From an uncultured Acidimicrobiales bacterium (GTDB lineage: Bacteria > Actinomycetota > Acidimicrobiia > Acidimicrobiales > SHLQ01): 44,917 nt of DNA. The stretch lies in NCBI GenBank assembly GCA_938023735.1, contig CALJDK010000064.1, positions 1 to 44,917 of the forward strand. Reading direction: 5' to 3'. Positions 7,970-15,996 of the stretch are shown here, piece after piece. Below the pieces are notes generated by a model. That model ran no database searches. It worked only from the letters and a program-made list of their open reading frames with translations, and was not told the origin of the DNA. A program made the translations under genes and the position numbers. Every line of letters starts with the position of its first letter. Positions within the stretch are counted from its first letter, which is position 1.

Positions 7970-9669
7970 ACCGCGACGATACGGCGCAAGAACCATCGCC
8001 CTATGAGGGGCAGCTCGGGGTGCTCGCAAGCGCAGTAGCCGGTCGCCGTATCGGGGTTCGTTTCGACGACGTCGAACTTGCCTACATCGCAGATGACGTT
8101 GTCATCGTGCCCCACGCCACCGATCGCAACGACGTCCCAATCGCCGTCGTTGCCCAAAGTGCACTGGCCGCACAGGGAAGTTTGCATCCCACACACATCG
8201 CCCCACTTCGGGCAAAACATTCGGCGATCCGCCGGTACATGGCGCTCGAACTGTGGCGAACCGTCAACGAAAAGACGATCCCGGTCCCCCCGCGATTTCG
8301 CGAGGTCTTCGCGCTGGCGAGTGCATTTGCTTCCCAAAGCCCAAGTGAGTCATTAGAACTTGCCGTGCACCACCTGGATGTGCCCGAACCTCCCGAACGG
8401 GTAGGGACCATTCAGCCAAAGGCGCTCCTCAAGGGAGCCGGCGCTCGTGGTTTGCGGGCGAAATTGACCGAACGCCAGCTCCAATCGAAACGCCGCGATG
8501 CCGAGATGGACGAACTCGACGACGACGAGGACAGCTCGGAGTCCAAAGTGATGGAGAACTTCCTTTCGAGCGCACTTCTCGAGAACCCGGTTTTTCGAGC
8601 CCTCCGCAAACAGATGGGTATGGGCAGCCGAGAGAAATCCGAGTCGGGCAGCGACGGCGACGACATGACGATCGGTTCGATGAAGAGCTCCGATTCGGTC
8701 AGCGAGAACGCGCAGTTGGTAACCCTTCCACCGGGGGTGGATTTCCGGATGGAGGGCGGGTTGGCCTGGGGGCGGCACTACCCCGAATGGGACGCGACGC
8801 GCCGGCGGTACCGACCGGCGTATTGCACGGTCGGCGAGTACGAACCGCCGCTCTCTCCCCCAGATTCCGCGTTGGATCCACCGAACCCAAGAGTGCGAAA
8901 TCGGCTCGCACGGGTTGGACTCACCCACGAGCGACACCGCCACCTACGAGATGGCGACACGCTTGATCCCAGCGCGCTCGTCGAACACGCGGTCGCTCTT
9001 TCTCTGGGACATGCCGAAGACTCTGCGGTGTACGAGGCGCGCCGAAAGACCGCCCGCGACCTCAGCATCTTTGTGCTGGTCGACGCCTCGGGGTCCACCA
9101 CGCAAAGTTCCGACTCGTCGCCGGTCTGGACGATGCAACGCCAACTCGCCGCCGATCTCATCGATGGTTTCGACAAGGTCGGCGACCGGGTGGCGGCGTT
9201 CGGATTCAATTCTCGCGGTCGACAAAACGTGAGGTTCCTTGCCATCAAGGAGTTTGACGAACGCTTTCACGGAATGGAGCGTCAACGGCTTCTGCGAATC
9301 CAGCCTGGCGGCTACACCCGACTCGGGGCAGCGGTGCGACACGCAAGCCACGTGATCGCCAAGAAGGGCGGCACCGCAAACAAGGTCGTTATCGTGCTGT
9401 CCGACGGATTTCCCTACGATGACGACTACGAAGATGTCTACGCCGAAAAGGACACTCGTCGGGCAATCGATGAGGCACATCGCAAAGGAATAGGCTGCGC
9501 GTGTATCAGCGTTGGGGGAACGACATCGCCTGAGAAGCTCGAACGACTGTGGGGGAACACCACGCACCTCCAGCTCGACGACCCCACATCGTTGCCCACG
9601 CACATCGATGGACTGATCGAGTCATCCTTGGCGGCGGCGATGGCCGTCGCAGTCGATGAACGCAGTTGA
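7966..9669 (+). CDS. NorD/CbbO-like VWA-domain protein
   Basis: Soluble 567-aa protein with a C-terminal von Willebrand factor A domain. The metal-ion-dependent adhesion site DASGS (DxSxS) is at 373-377, after a strand SIFVLV, and later VIVLSDG supplies the domain's downstream Asp. The central part (about 175-250) is acidic and Ser-rich, as in NorD-type proteins. NorD/CbbO partners of MoxR-class ATPases remodel or activate metalloenzymes such as nitric oxide reductase and Rubisco. The frame is open upstream to 7759, but that lies inside the AveC-like gene, so I choose GTG 7966, overlapping the preceding stop as GTGA. No norB/norC or Rubisco gene is in the window, so its client is unknown. Confidence 0.85.
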   Translation: MNRDDTAQEPSPYEGQLGVLASAVAGRRIGVRFDDVELAYIADDVVIVPHATDRNDVPIAVVAQSALAAQGSLHPTHIAPLRAKHSAIRRYMALELWRTVNEKTIPVPPRFREVFALASAFASQSPSESLELAVHHLDVPEPPERVGTIQPKALLKGAGARGLRAKLTERQLQSKRRDAEMDELDDDEDSSESKVMENFLSSALLENPVFRALRKQMGMGSREKSESGSDGDDMTIGSMKSSDSVSENAQLVTLPPGVDFRMEGGLAWGRHYPEWDATRRRYRPAYCTVGEYEPPLSPPDSALDPPNPRVRNRLARVGLTHERHRHLRDGDTLDPSALVEHAVALSLGHAEDSAVYEARRKTARDLSIFVLVDASGSTTQSSDSSPVWTMQRQLAADLIDGFDKVGDRVAAFGFNSRGRQNVRFLAIKEFDERFHGMERQRLLRIQPGGYTRLGAAVRHASHVIAKKGGTANKVVIVLSDGFPYDDDYEDVYAEKDTRRAIDEAHRKGIGCACISVGGTTSPEKLERLWGNTTHLQLDDPTSLPTHIDGLIESSLAAAMAVAVDERS

Positions 9670-9739
9670 TGGGCAAGCCACCGCACGGGAACATGACCGA
9701 TACAAAAGAACAAAGAGAACAAAGAGAAGAAAGAACCGC

Positions 9740-10546
9740 ATGGTGCAGGAAGTAGCCGAAGAAACCGAAGGCCCCTATTACGTGCCTGTCGGCAACGAGG
9801 TCGAGGTGTTCGCCGCGGCGTACGACGCTGGCTTGTCGGTCATGTTGAAAGGGCCCACCGGCTGCGGAAAGACCCGCTTCGTCGAGTTCATGGCGCATCG
9901 TTTCGGAGTTGGGCTGAACACGGTCTCGTGCCACGAAGACATCACGGCGTCGGATCTTCTCGGGCGACACGTGCTCCAAGGAGGCGACACCGTCTGGGTC
10001 GATGGGCCGATGACTCGGTCGGTGCGCGAGGGATCGTTGTGCTACCTCGACGAAATCGTCGAGGCTCGACAAGACACGATTGTGGCTATCCACCCTCTGG
10101 CCGACCATCGGCGGGAGCTGTCGCTTGAACGGCTCGGCGGCCAGCGGGTCGAGGCCGCCGCAGGTTTTGGTCTCGTCGTGTCGTACAACCCGGGGTATCA
10201 GAGTGTGCTGAAGGACCTGAAGGTCTCCACCCGGCAGCGAATGGTGGCGATCGAACTCGGCTTTCCGCCGGCGGAACTCGAACGAGAAATCGTGTTGCAC
10301 GAAACCGGAGCAACCGACTCCACCGTCGATGAGCTCATCACCTTGGCTGGTGCGATTCGGCGCCTCGATGACTTTGGTCTACGCGAGGTTGCGTCGACTC
10401 GAACCCTTATCGCAGCCGGCGCTCTTGCGTCAGCCGGTTTGTCCACCCGCGACGCGGCGATGGCCGCCATGGTCGGACCGCTTACCGACGACCCACTTAT
10501 CACTGAAGGTTTGACGTCGGTGGTCGACACCTACATCGGCGGCTGA
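9740..10546 (+). CDS. NorQ/CbbQ-like MoxR-class AAA+ ATPase
   Basis: Cytosolic AAA+ ATPase of 268 aa. Walker A GPTGCGKT is at residues 38-45 and Walker B CYLDEI near 101-106, preceded by the family start PYYVPVGNEVEVF. The VDGPMTRSVREG segment before Walker B is typical of the CbbQ/NirQ/NorQ/GpvN group. It forms rings that work with a VWA partner, here the gene just upstream (70-bp gap). The open frame extends to an ATG at 9656, but the extra 28 residues are Lys/Arg-rich with no family match. I use ATG 9740, with the purine-rich AAGAGAAGAAAG before it. Client enzyme unknown; the AveC-like protein or a pathway oxygenase are candidates. Confidence 0.88.
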   Translation: MVQEVAEETEGPYYVPVGNEVEVFAAAYDAGLSVMLKGPTGCGKTRFVEFMAHRFGVGLNTVSCHEDITASDLLGRHVLQGGDTVWVDGPMTRSVREGSLCYLDEIVEARQDTIVAIHPLADHRRELSLERLGGQRVEAAAGFGLVVSYNPGYQSVLKDLKVSTRQRMVAIELGFPPAELEREIVLHETGATDSTVDELITLAGAIRRLDDFGLREVASTRTLIAAGALASAGLSTRDAAMAAMVGPLTDDPLITEGLTSVVDTYIGG

Positions 10547-10551
10547 GTCGC

Positions 10552-10995
10552 CTAGGAGAGAGCTGGCGCAGCCGACGCGGTCGCTTGAAAAACGACGGCG
10601 CCGTCTTGGTTCACAACATCGAGAGTCGCCTCGACAATCTCGATGGTTGCGCCGTTCTCTTCAACCGAGGTGACGGCCACGATTTCCGCGTGGCCGGTGA
10701 GCGTATCGCCGGGCCAAACCTGGTTGCGAAAGCGTCCGCCAAAGGTCCGCAGGGTGCCATCGCCGAACCAGTCGGTGAGTAACACGCCGGCCAGACCCAT
10801 CGTGAGCATGCCGTGGGCGAACACCGACGGGTAGCCGGCAACCTCTTTGGCGTAAACCTCATCGGTGTGTAGCGGGATGTAGTCGCCCGACGCGCCGGCG
10901 TACATCACGATCTGGGCTCGGGTCAGCTCCTTGACCAACACATCCGATTTGGTCGCACCGACCGACCAGGACGAGTTCGTGCTGGCTGAGCCCAC
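10552..10995 (-). CDS. MaoC-like (R)-specific enoyl-CoA hydratase, second subunit
   Basis: Hot-dog-fold hydratase, 147 aa. It carries the hydratase-2 signature: YAGASGDYIPLHTD, with catalytic Asp and His, followed by FAHGMLTMG. The open frame continues upstream to 11280, but the start is the GTG at 10995, which shares one base with the stop (TAG) of the upstream MaoC-type gene. The pair probably forms a heterodimer, as in mycobacterial HadAB or steroid-side-chain hydratases, adding water to an enoyl-CoA intermediate. It is the last gene of the minus-strand unit with the HpaB-like gene and ends 5 bp from the convergent ATPase gene. Confidence 0.87.
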   Translation of the reverse strand: MGSASTNSSWSVGATKSDVLVKELTRAQIVMYAGASGDYIPLHTDEVYAKEVAGYPSVFAHGMLTMGLAGVLLTDWFGDGTLRTFGGRFRNQVWPGDTLTGHAEIVAVTSVEENGATIEIVEATLDVVNQDGAVVFQATASAAPALS

Positions 10996-11480
10996 TAACC
11001 CTCCACCGGGTTCTCGGTGCGCACGGCGACCTCGCGCACGGTGAGCACCAAGGCTCCGGTTTGGTCGGTGTAGTCGAAAATCCGTTCCGTGAAAGTGAGC
11101 GTGCCGGCTCGTTTGCTTTCCTTGGTCCAGGTTTCGCCTTCCCGGGTTGTTGTGGTGAGAACATCGCCCACCATGACCGGCCGGTGGTACTCGAAATGCT
11201 GCTCGGCGTGCATCTCGGTTCCCTGGTTGGTCGAACCATCGTCCACGACTCCGGTTGGGGTTGCGCCGGAACCAATCCATGGCTGGCCCGGCTGCGGCCG
11301 GCCCGGATACTCCTCGTCGAAGTGTGCTGCGCCCTGGGTGAAAGTCGGCGGAGCAATGATGTTTGCGAACCCTTTGTCCTTGGCGTAGTCGACGTCGCGA
11401 TAGACCGGGTTTTCGTCGCCTATCGAGCGGGCAAAGGTGAGCACATGGCCAGCTTCAACAGGGAAGGGCCGCTTGCTCAT
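10995..11480 (-). CDS. MaoC N-terminal-type dehydratase (FAS1-like), first subunit
   Basis: Hot-dog-fold protein, 161 aa, of the FAS1-like/MaoC N-terminal dehydratase type. It has the entry FARSIGDENPVYRDVDYA, an APPTF motif, and FEYHRPVMVGDVL, which is typical of the non-catalytic partner of MaoC heterodimers. ATG at 11480 overlaps the stop of the HpaB-like gene by 4 bases (ATGA). The longer frame up to 11627 runs inside that gene and was rejected. It probably pairs with the 147-aa MaoC protein directly downstream to hydrate an enoyl-CoA. Confidence 0.85.
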   Translation of the reverse strand: MSKRPFPVEAGHVLTFARSIGDENPVYRDVDYAKDKGFANIIAPPTFTQGAAHFDEEYPGRPQPGQPWIGSGATPTGVVDDGSTNQGTEMHAEQHFEYHRPVMVGDVLTTTTREGETWTKESKRAGTLTFTERIFDYTDQTGALVLTVREVAVRTENPVEG

Positions 11481-12877
11481 GGGGTGTCGGCCACGGGCGG
11501 AGGTACGGAGAGTCCGGTGGCGGCCAACGCTGCATCGCGAGCTGCGTCGAGGTCGAAGTGCTTCCGGGTGACGATTCGTTGGGCGTAGAGCCCTCCGCCT
11601 CCCTGCACTTTGGTGACCGCCTTCCAACCGCCGAAGTTTCCGGCGGTGAGGTCTTTGATGGCGTGAAAGAGCCGGGCGCGATACTCGCCATCGCCCGTGG
11701 CGCCTGCCATGTGCTGCTTCACCGCAGGGCCGATCTCGGGATTGTCCATGTCGGCACGGGTGGGAGCCGTAATCACCGAGCCTCCGGCGATTTCCTGCAC
11801 TTTTTGGACCATTGGGTGCCAGCTCGAGGCCCCGAAGTATTTTCCGGCGTTGGTGTAGAGCTCGTTCGGGAACACGGTTCCGTCGTGGCCCTGCGAACCG
11901 TGTCCCAGTGCGGCTTCGAGCGAGGCTCGCAACATGGTGGCATGCATGATGAGATCGGAGATCTTCTGGTTGATGTGTGACACCTTGAGAAGACCGTTTG
12001 CCTCGGCGATGAGATGGGCCAAACCCACCAGCAGATCGGCGTCATCGACCATGTGGGTGAGGCCCGCGACCCGCTCCCAGAGGCCGAGTGAATGGGCGAA
12101 GATCGACGCGAATCCAATGTCGCCATCGAGCATGATGCGGTCGTTCGGAACGAACACATCCTCGAAGATCACCATGGCTTCGGGAAAGCTGTCGTGCGAG
12201 GAGAACGGCGACTCGGGCACCTCGGCGCGACTGGGGGCGGTCGAGGTGTCGACGATGGTGACGCCTTCGCTACCGACGGGGACACAACACGCTATTGCGT
12301 AGTCCTCCTCGCCGGGCTTCATGGCCTTGGTTGGGATCACCATAAGTTCGTGGGCCAGTGACGCTCCGGTGATATGTAGCTTCGCGCCTCGGATCCACAC
12401 GCCCTCTGCCGATCGGCGGACCACCCGGGTGTAGGCATCGGGATCGGATTGTTTGCCCGGCGGGAGGCGCCGGTCTCCCTTTGCGTCGGTGATGCACTGC
12501 GCGAAGCGAACATCGCGCTCGCGAAACTCCTCGAGCATCCCCCGAATTCTTTCGGGGTACTCGCTGTTTGGCGCGGCTTCACCGATCCGCGACGCCGCCG
12601 TCGACATTGCCATCATCGACGCATACGTAAGGAGCGTCATGATCCCGAGCGGCCGGATCGCATCATTGGCAGCCCGTAAGTCCTCGAGCGATCGCGGGGT
12701 CAGTGTGAACGGACTGCCATCGGGGTACCGCTCGCTGATGAGGTCGTAGCTCGCGGCGACGATGTCGGCGCACGGCCCAATGACTTCATGGGTGCGAACG
12801 TCAGCGACCCTTTCGCCACCGAAGAAGACCCGACGGCCATCGTCGAGTGACGCTCGATATTCCGTCGACGACATCAT
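11477..12877 (-). CDS. HpaB-family flavin-dependent monooxygenase (4-hydroxyphenylacetate 3-hydroxylase-like)
   Basis: Protein of 466 aa of the HpaB/4-hydroxybutyryl-CoA dehydratase superfamily (acyl-CoA-dehydrogenase fold). The family opening RTHEVIGPCADIVAASYDLI is followed by the middle-domain motif HITGASLAHELMVIPTKAM. The Fe-S-bound members (AbfD) need three Cys and a His. Here the equivalent helix (FAHSLGLWERVAGLTH) has no Cys, so a FADH2-using oxygenase is more likely than a radical dehydratase. No HpaC-type flavin reductase is in the window. It is first in a tight minus-strand operon with two MaoC subunits, so its product may be a CoA ester; substrate unknown. The upstream gap to the lipoprotein gene carries AT-rich elements. 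Confidence 0.82.
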   Translation of the reverse strand: MMSSTEYRASLDDGRRVFFGGERVADVRTHEVIGPCADIVAASYDLISERYPDGSPFTLTPRSLEDLRAANDAIRPLGIMTLLTYASMMAMSTAASRIGEAAPNSEYPERIRGMLEEFRERDVRFAQCITDAKGDRRLPPGKQSDPDAYTRVVRRSAEGVWIRGAKLHITGASLAHELMVIPTKAMKPGEEDYAIACCVPVGSEGVTIVDTSTAPSRAEVPESPFSSHDSFPEAMVIFEDVFVPNDRIMLDGDIGFASIFAHSLGLWERVAGLTHMVDDADLLVGLAHLIAEANGLLKVSHINQKISDLIMHATMLRASLEAALGHGSQGHDGTVFPNELYTNAGKYFGASSWHPMVQKVQEIAGGSVITAPTRADMDNPEIGPAVKQHMAGATGDGEYRARLFHAIKDLTAGNFGGWKAVTKVQGGGGLYAQRIVTRKHFDLDAARDAALAATGLSVPPPVADTP

Positions 12878-12942
12878 GTGCCCGAATTCCTCATCCGCAC
12901 CGCGCAGGACATTGCGCCCCCGCGAGTGCTACCTTTTCGAAA

Positions 12943-12970
12943 TCGATTAGTTCGATTACGAATGATACTA
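12943..12970. promoter_or_regulatory. AT-rich operator/promoter region between HpaB-like and lipoprotein genes
   Basis: TCGATTAGTTCGA (12943-12955) resembles the TCGAATAATTCG element at 6646. It is followed by GATACTATATCAAA, close to GAATACTATATCGAAA at 5421-5436. The region is much richer in A+T than its surroundings and sits in the 149-bp divergent gap. It probably holds promoters for both genes and a regulator site. Confidence 0.4.
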
Positions 12971-13026
12971 TATCAAATCAGCGTTTGAGAAGACTCTGCG
13001 CTGTTCTTGCAACGAGGGGACTCAGA

Positions 13027-14427
13027 ATGAAAGAAGTTAGGAAATCGTGGATCCGACCCGGCGTGGTCGCGTTGTTCATGGCATTCGCAATGATCGCGGC
13101 GGCGTGCGGTTCGAGCGACGACGGCGCAGGCACTGAGGTCGATGAACCATCGACCACCGAGGCCGCGACCGACGAAGAAGCCATGGAAGACGAAGAAGCC
13201 ATGGAAGATGAAGACGCCATGGAAGATGAAGAAGCCATGGAAGACGAAGAAGCCATGGAAGACGAAGACGCCATGGAGGACGAAAGTGACGCATCGAGCG
13301 TGTTTGGTGAGCCAAACCCGGCCGAGGGCGATCCTTTCATCGTTGGATTCCCTGTCGACACCGGTGGTGAGTCGCTCGACAACATCGAGGCGCAGATCGG
13401 TGCCGCAGCAACGGCCGAGTACGTCAACGAGTTCCTCGGCGGGATCGAAGGTCAACCACTCGAGATCCAGTTCTGCAACACGCGTCAGTCGATCGGATCG
13501 GCCACCGATTGTGCCAACGAGTTCATTCAGAATGGCGTTTCGGCGGTCATCGTTGGAGCGACACCGTTCGGCGAGACCCTCGCCTCGGCCGTCACGGCTG
13601 CAGGAATCCCGTACCTGGTCACCGTCGCAGCATCGTCGGCCGAACTCGTCGGTCCAGGCGCATCGGTCCTCACCGCTGACGTCTTTGCAACGTGGGGTGC
13701 CCCGGCGCTCCACCTCGCCGAGAACGACCTGAGCAAATTCGGAATCATCGCCATCGACGTGCCCGCTGTTACGCAGGGAGCCCAGCTCCTGTTTGTTCCC
13801 GGGTATGAAGCCGCAGGATACGAAGCCACCCTCAGCTCGGTCGCTCCCGGCACCGCCGACATGTCGGCAAACGTGGCGGCTATCGCCGACTCCGATGCGT
13901 TGCTCGTCCTCGGCGACGTGGCGTTCTGCACGTCGGCACTCCAGGCGGTTCGAGCCCAAGCGCTCGACATTCCGGTCTACCTGTCCTTCCAGTGCGTTTC
14001 GTCAGAAGCCGCAGAGTCGATCCCAGGTGGCTACGAAGGCATTCGAGTTGTACAGGGCACACGACTCGACCCGGCAGACCCAGAGACACAGCTCTTCGAC
14101 GCTGTTCTTGAAGAGTACGCCGAAGAAGACCTCGAAGGTCTCGGACGAGGCTTCCTCAGCGATGCGTTCACGGCGACGCTCGCATTCGACCGATTGATGG
14201 AGGGCTACACCGGCGACGGGTCACCAGACTCAGTCCTTGCGCAGCTCAAGTCAGCAACCACGGAGCTTCCGTTGAGTGGCGGCACCGCGGTCGACTGCGG
14301 CAACCCACCGCTGGCCTTCGCTCCGAACGTGTGCTCCTCCGGCTCCTGGCTGGCTGAACTGGACGCCAGCGGCGCTCCGACGAACTTCAGTCAGGTGAAC
14401 GCAATTTCCCTCTTCACCGGTGGCTGA
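13027..14427 (+). CDS. Substrate-binding lipoprotein of a HAAT (branched-chain amino acid-type) ABC transporter
   Basis: Extracytoplasmic solute-binding protein, 466 aa. The N-terminus has basic residues (MKEVRKSW), a hydrophobic core and the lipobox AAAC, so it should be lipid-anchored. Next comes an acidic linker of six near-identical 6-residue units (EEAMED/EDAMED, 13174-13281). Then comes a type I periplasmic-binding fold starting FIVGFPVDTGG, as in LivK/Peripla_BP_6 proteins. The frame is open to 12847, but only the ATG at 13027 gives a signal peptide. It has no permease beside it; the LivHMG fusion and LivF at 34867-38288 are the likely partners. It overlaps the aldehyde dehydrogenase gene by 8 bases. 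Ligand unknown, probably a carboxylate or the pathway substrate. Confidence 0.88.
   Translation: MKEVRKSWIRPGVVALFMAFAMIAAACGSSDDGAGTEVDEPSTTEAATDEEAMEDEEAMEDEDAMEDEEAMEDEEAMEDEDAMEDESDASSVFGEPNPAEGDPFIVGFPVDTGGESLDNIEAQIGAAATAEYVNEFLGGIEGQPLEIQFCNTRQSIGSATDCANEFIQNGVSAVIVGATPFGETLASAVTAAGIPYLVTVAASSAELVGPGASVLTADVFATWGAPALHLAENDLSKFGIIAIDVPAVTQGAQLLFVPGYEAAGYEATLSSVAPGTADMSANVAAIADSDALLVLGDVAFCTSALQAVRAQALDIPVYLSFQCVSSEAAESIPGGYEGIRVVQGTRLDPADPETQLFDAVLEEYAEEDLEGLGRGFLSDAFTATLAFDRLMEGYTGDGSPDSVLAQLKSATTELPLSGGTAVDCGNPPLAFAPNVCSSGSWLAELDASGAPTNFSQVNAISLFTGG
13174..13281 (+). repeat. Six tandem 18-bp repeats encoding an acidic linker
   Basis: Six in-frame copies of an 18-bp unit (GAAGAAGCCATGGAAGAC and variants) start at 13174, 13192, 13210, 13228, 13246 and 13264. 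They encode EEAMED, EEAMED, EDAMED, then the same trio again, suggesting a 54-bp duplication of a three-unit block. They form the linker between the lipid anchor and the binding domain. Copy number may vary between strains by slippage. Confidence 0.9.
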
Positions 14428-15985
14428 GCCAACGTTGGTCGGGTCCTCGGTCAGCGAGGACCCGACTGTTCGAGCGGATGGCAACCCCATCTGCTCGAAC
14501 GAAGCAGATCTCGAAAAGCTCTTTGCAGGAGCGGTTGCGGCCTTTCGGGCTGAACCGTTTCCGACTTTCGAGGTTCGCGACGATCGCCTGTCGCGGCTCG
14601 ACGCCATGGTTTGCTCCTTTGGCGTCGAGCTCGCGGAGGCGCTTCGCGCCGACTACGGCCGGCGGTCGATGATGCAGACGTTGGCCGCTGAAGCGGTCAC
14701 GGCGAGCGGCCAGATCCGCCACACGCAGAAACGCCTCAAATCGTGGATGGGCCCCCGGCGGCGCTACGCAGGATTTGGCTTTCATGCCATGGGCGGCTCG
14801 GCTGCCCTTCACCCGCAGCCTCGGGGCGTTGTCGGCATTATCTCTCCCTGGAACTTTCCGGTAGCGCTCACGATCGCGCCGCTGGCATCGGCCTTGGCGG
14901 CCGGAAACCGGGCGCTGTGCAAAGTGTCGGAACTGACACCTCGCACGGCCCAAGTACTCCACGATGCCGCATCCGCGTGGTTCGACCCGAGCGAAGTTTC
15001 GATCATGGTTGGCGAAGCCGAGTTCTCACAGCGGTTCACCGAGCTGCCGTTCAACCATCTCTTCTTCACCGGCTCAACCAATGTTGGCCGCCACGTCATG
15101 CGGGCAGCCGCTGCAAACCTCACCCCCGTCACGCTCGAACTCGGTGGAAAGTCCCCCCTCGTCCTCGGGCCCGACGGAAAGAGTGAAGCCGCCGCAAAGA
15201 CGGTTGTTGCCGGAAAAATCTTCAACTCCGGCCAGTATTGCGTTGCACCGGATCGCGTCTTTGTGCCCTCGCACCGGGTCGATGAGTTTCTCGAGGATTG
15301 TCGGCGATTCGCAACGGCACAACGCGCCGATATCGGGGCGACGTCGATCATCAACGATCAGCACCGCACCCGTCTTCAGGACTTGCTCGACGACGCCACG
15401 ACCAATGGAGCGCAGGCCGTTGCCCTCGTCGACGATCTCGACGCTGACGCCATCGGCCGATCGTTTCCTCCAACGGCTCTTCTCGGAGCGGAGGAATCGA
15501 TGGAGATCTGGTCCGAGGAGGTCTTCGGCCCGCTCTTCACCGTGCATGGCTACGACACCATCGATGAGGTCATCGACGAGCTGAACGCAGGCCCTGAACC
15601 GCTTGCGGCGTACTACTTCGGCTCCGACGACGAGCACCTCGAACGCTTTCTCACCCGTACTGCTGCCGGCGGCGTCGTCGTCAACGACATCATGTTGCAC
15701 GTTGGTTTGGAGAACCTTCCCTTCGGCGGCGTGGGGCAAAGCGGCATGGGCAGCTATCACGGCCGGGCCGGTTTCGACACCTTTAGTCACCTCAAACCAA
15801 TCGTGAAGGTGCGCTCGCCAATTACGCCACGAACCATGGCCCCGCCCGGCGCAGCGCACGTTGAACGCATGCTCCGAAAGATGCTCGCTTCGCGGGCAAA
15901 GAAATCGAGCGCACCACACGGCGGATCGCTCCACCAAACCACACAGACCACTACCACTACCGCCAGCGATCTCGCTGACAACTAG
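14420..15985 (+). CDS. NAD(P)-dependent aldehyde dehydrogenase (coniferyl-aldehyde-dehydrogenase-like)
   Basis: Aldehyde dehydrogenase superfamily member, 521 aa, oxidising an aldehyde to the acid. Visible motifs are the PWNFP cofactor strand (143-147), FTGST (216-220), LELGGKSP with general-base Glu240, and the catalytic Cys274 in FNSGQYCVAPD. The overall pattern (PFGGVGQSGMGSYHG near the C-terminus) matches coniferyl-aldehyde-type enzymes. The GTG at 14420 overlaps the end of the lipoprotein gene by 8 bases. The N-terminal ~25 residues are unusual, so an internal start is possible. The C-terminal ~25 residues form a Thr-rich tail (TTQTTTTTASD). It lies next to the alcohol dehydrogenase gene; together they would take a primary alcohol to a carboxylate. 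Confidence 0.9.
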   Translation: MAEPTLVGSSVSEDPTVRADGNPICSNEADLEKLFAGAVAAFRAEPFPTFEVRDDRLSRLDAMVCSFGVELAEALRADYGRRSMMQTLAAEAVTASGQIRHTQKRLKSWMGPRRRYAGFGFHAMGGSAALHPQPRGVVGIISPWNFPVALTIAPLASALAAGNRALCKVSELTPRTAQVLHDAASAWFDPSEVSIMVGEAEFSQRFTELPFNHLFFTGSTNVGRHVMRAAAANLTPVTLELGGKSPLVLGPDGKSEAAAKTVVAGKIFNSGQYCVAPDRVFVPSHRVDEFLEDCRRFATAQRADIGATSIINDQHRTRLQDLLDDATTNGAQAVALVDDLDADAIGRSFPPTALLGAEESMEIWSEEVFGPLFTVHGYDTIDEVIDELNAGPEPLAAYYFGSDDEHLERFLTRTAAGGVVVNDIMLHVGLENLPFGGVGQSGMGSYHGRAGFDTFSHLKPIVKVRSPITPRTMAPPGAAHVERMLRKMLASRAKKSSAPHGGSLHQTTQTTTTTASDLADN

Positions 15986-15996
15986 GGAGGAACACC

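Noticed and set aside
7966..10546. Denitrification (nitric oxide reductase) operon
   Set aside because: Only NorD/NorQ-like genes are present; no norB, norC or other nitrogen-oxide genes occur in the window.
11477..12877. 4-hydroxybutyryl-CoA dehydratase (AbfD)
   Set aside because: The Fe-S-binding cysteines expected in that enzyme are not found in the relevant helix.
13174..13281. CRISPR-like repeats
   Set aside because: The units are contiguous, in frame, and have no spacers; they encode a protein linker.
12973..13959. Long minus-strand frames rich in Phe or Ser repeats opposite the lipoprotein gene
   Set aside because: They are mirror images of the acidic 18-bp repeat and of a real plus-strand gene with signal peptide and family fold.
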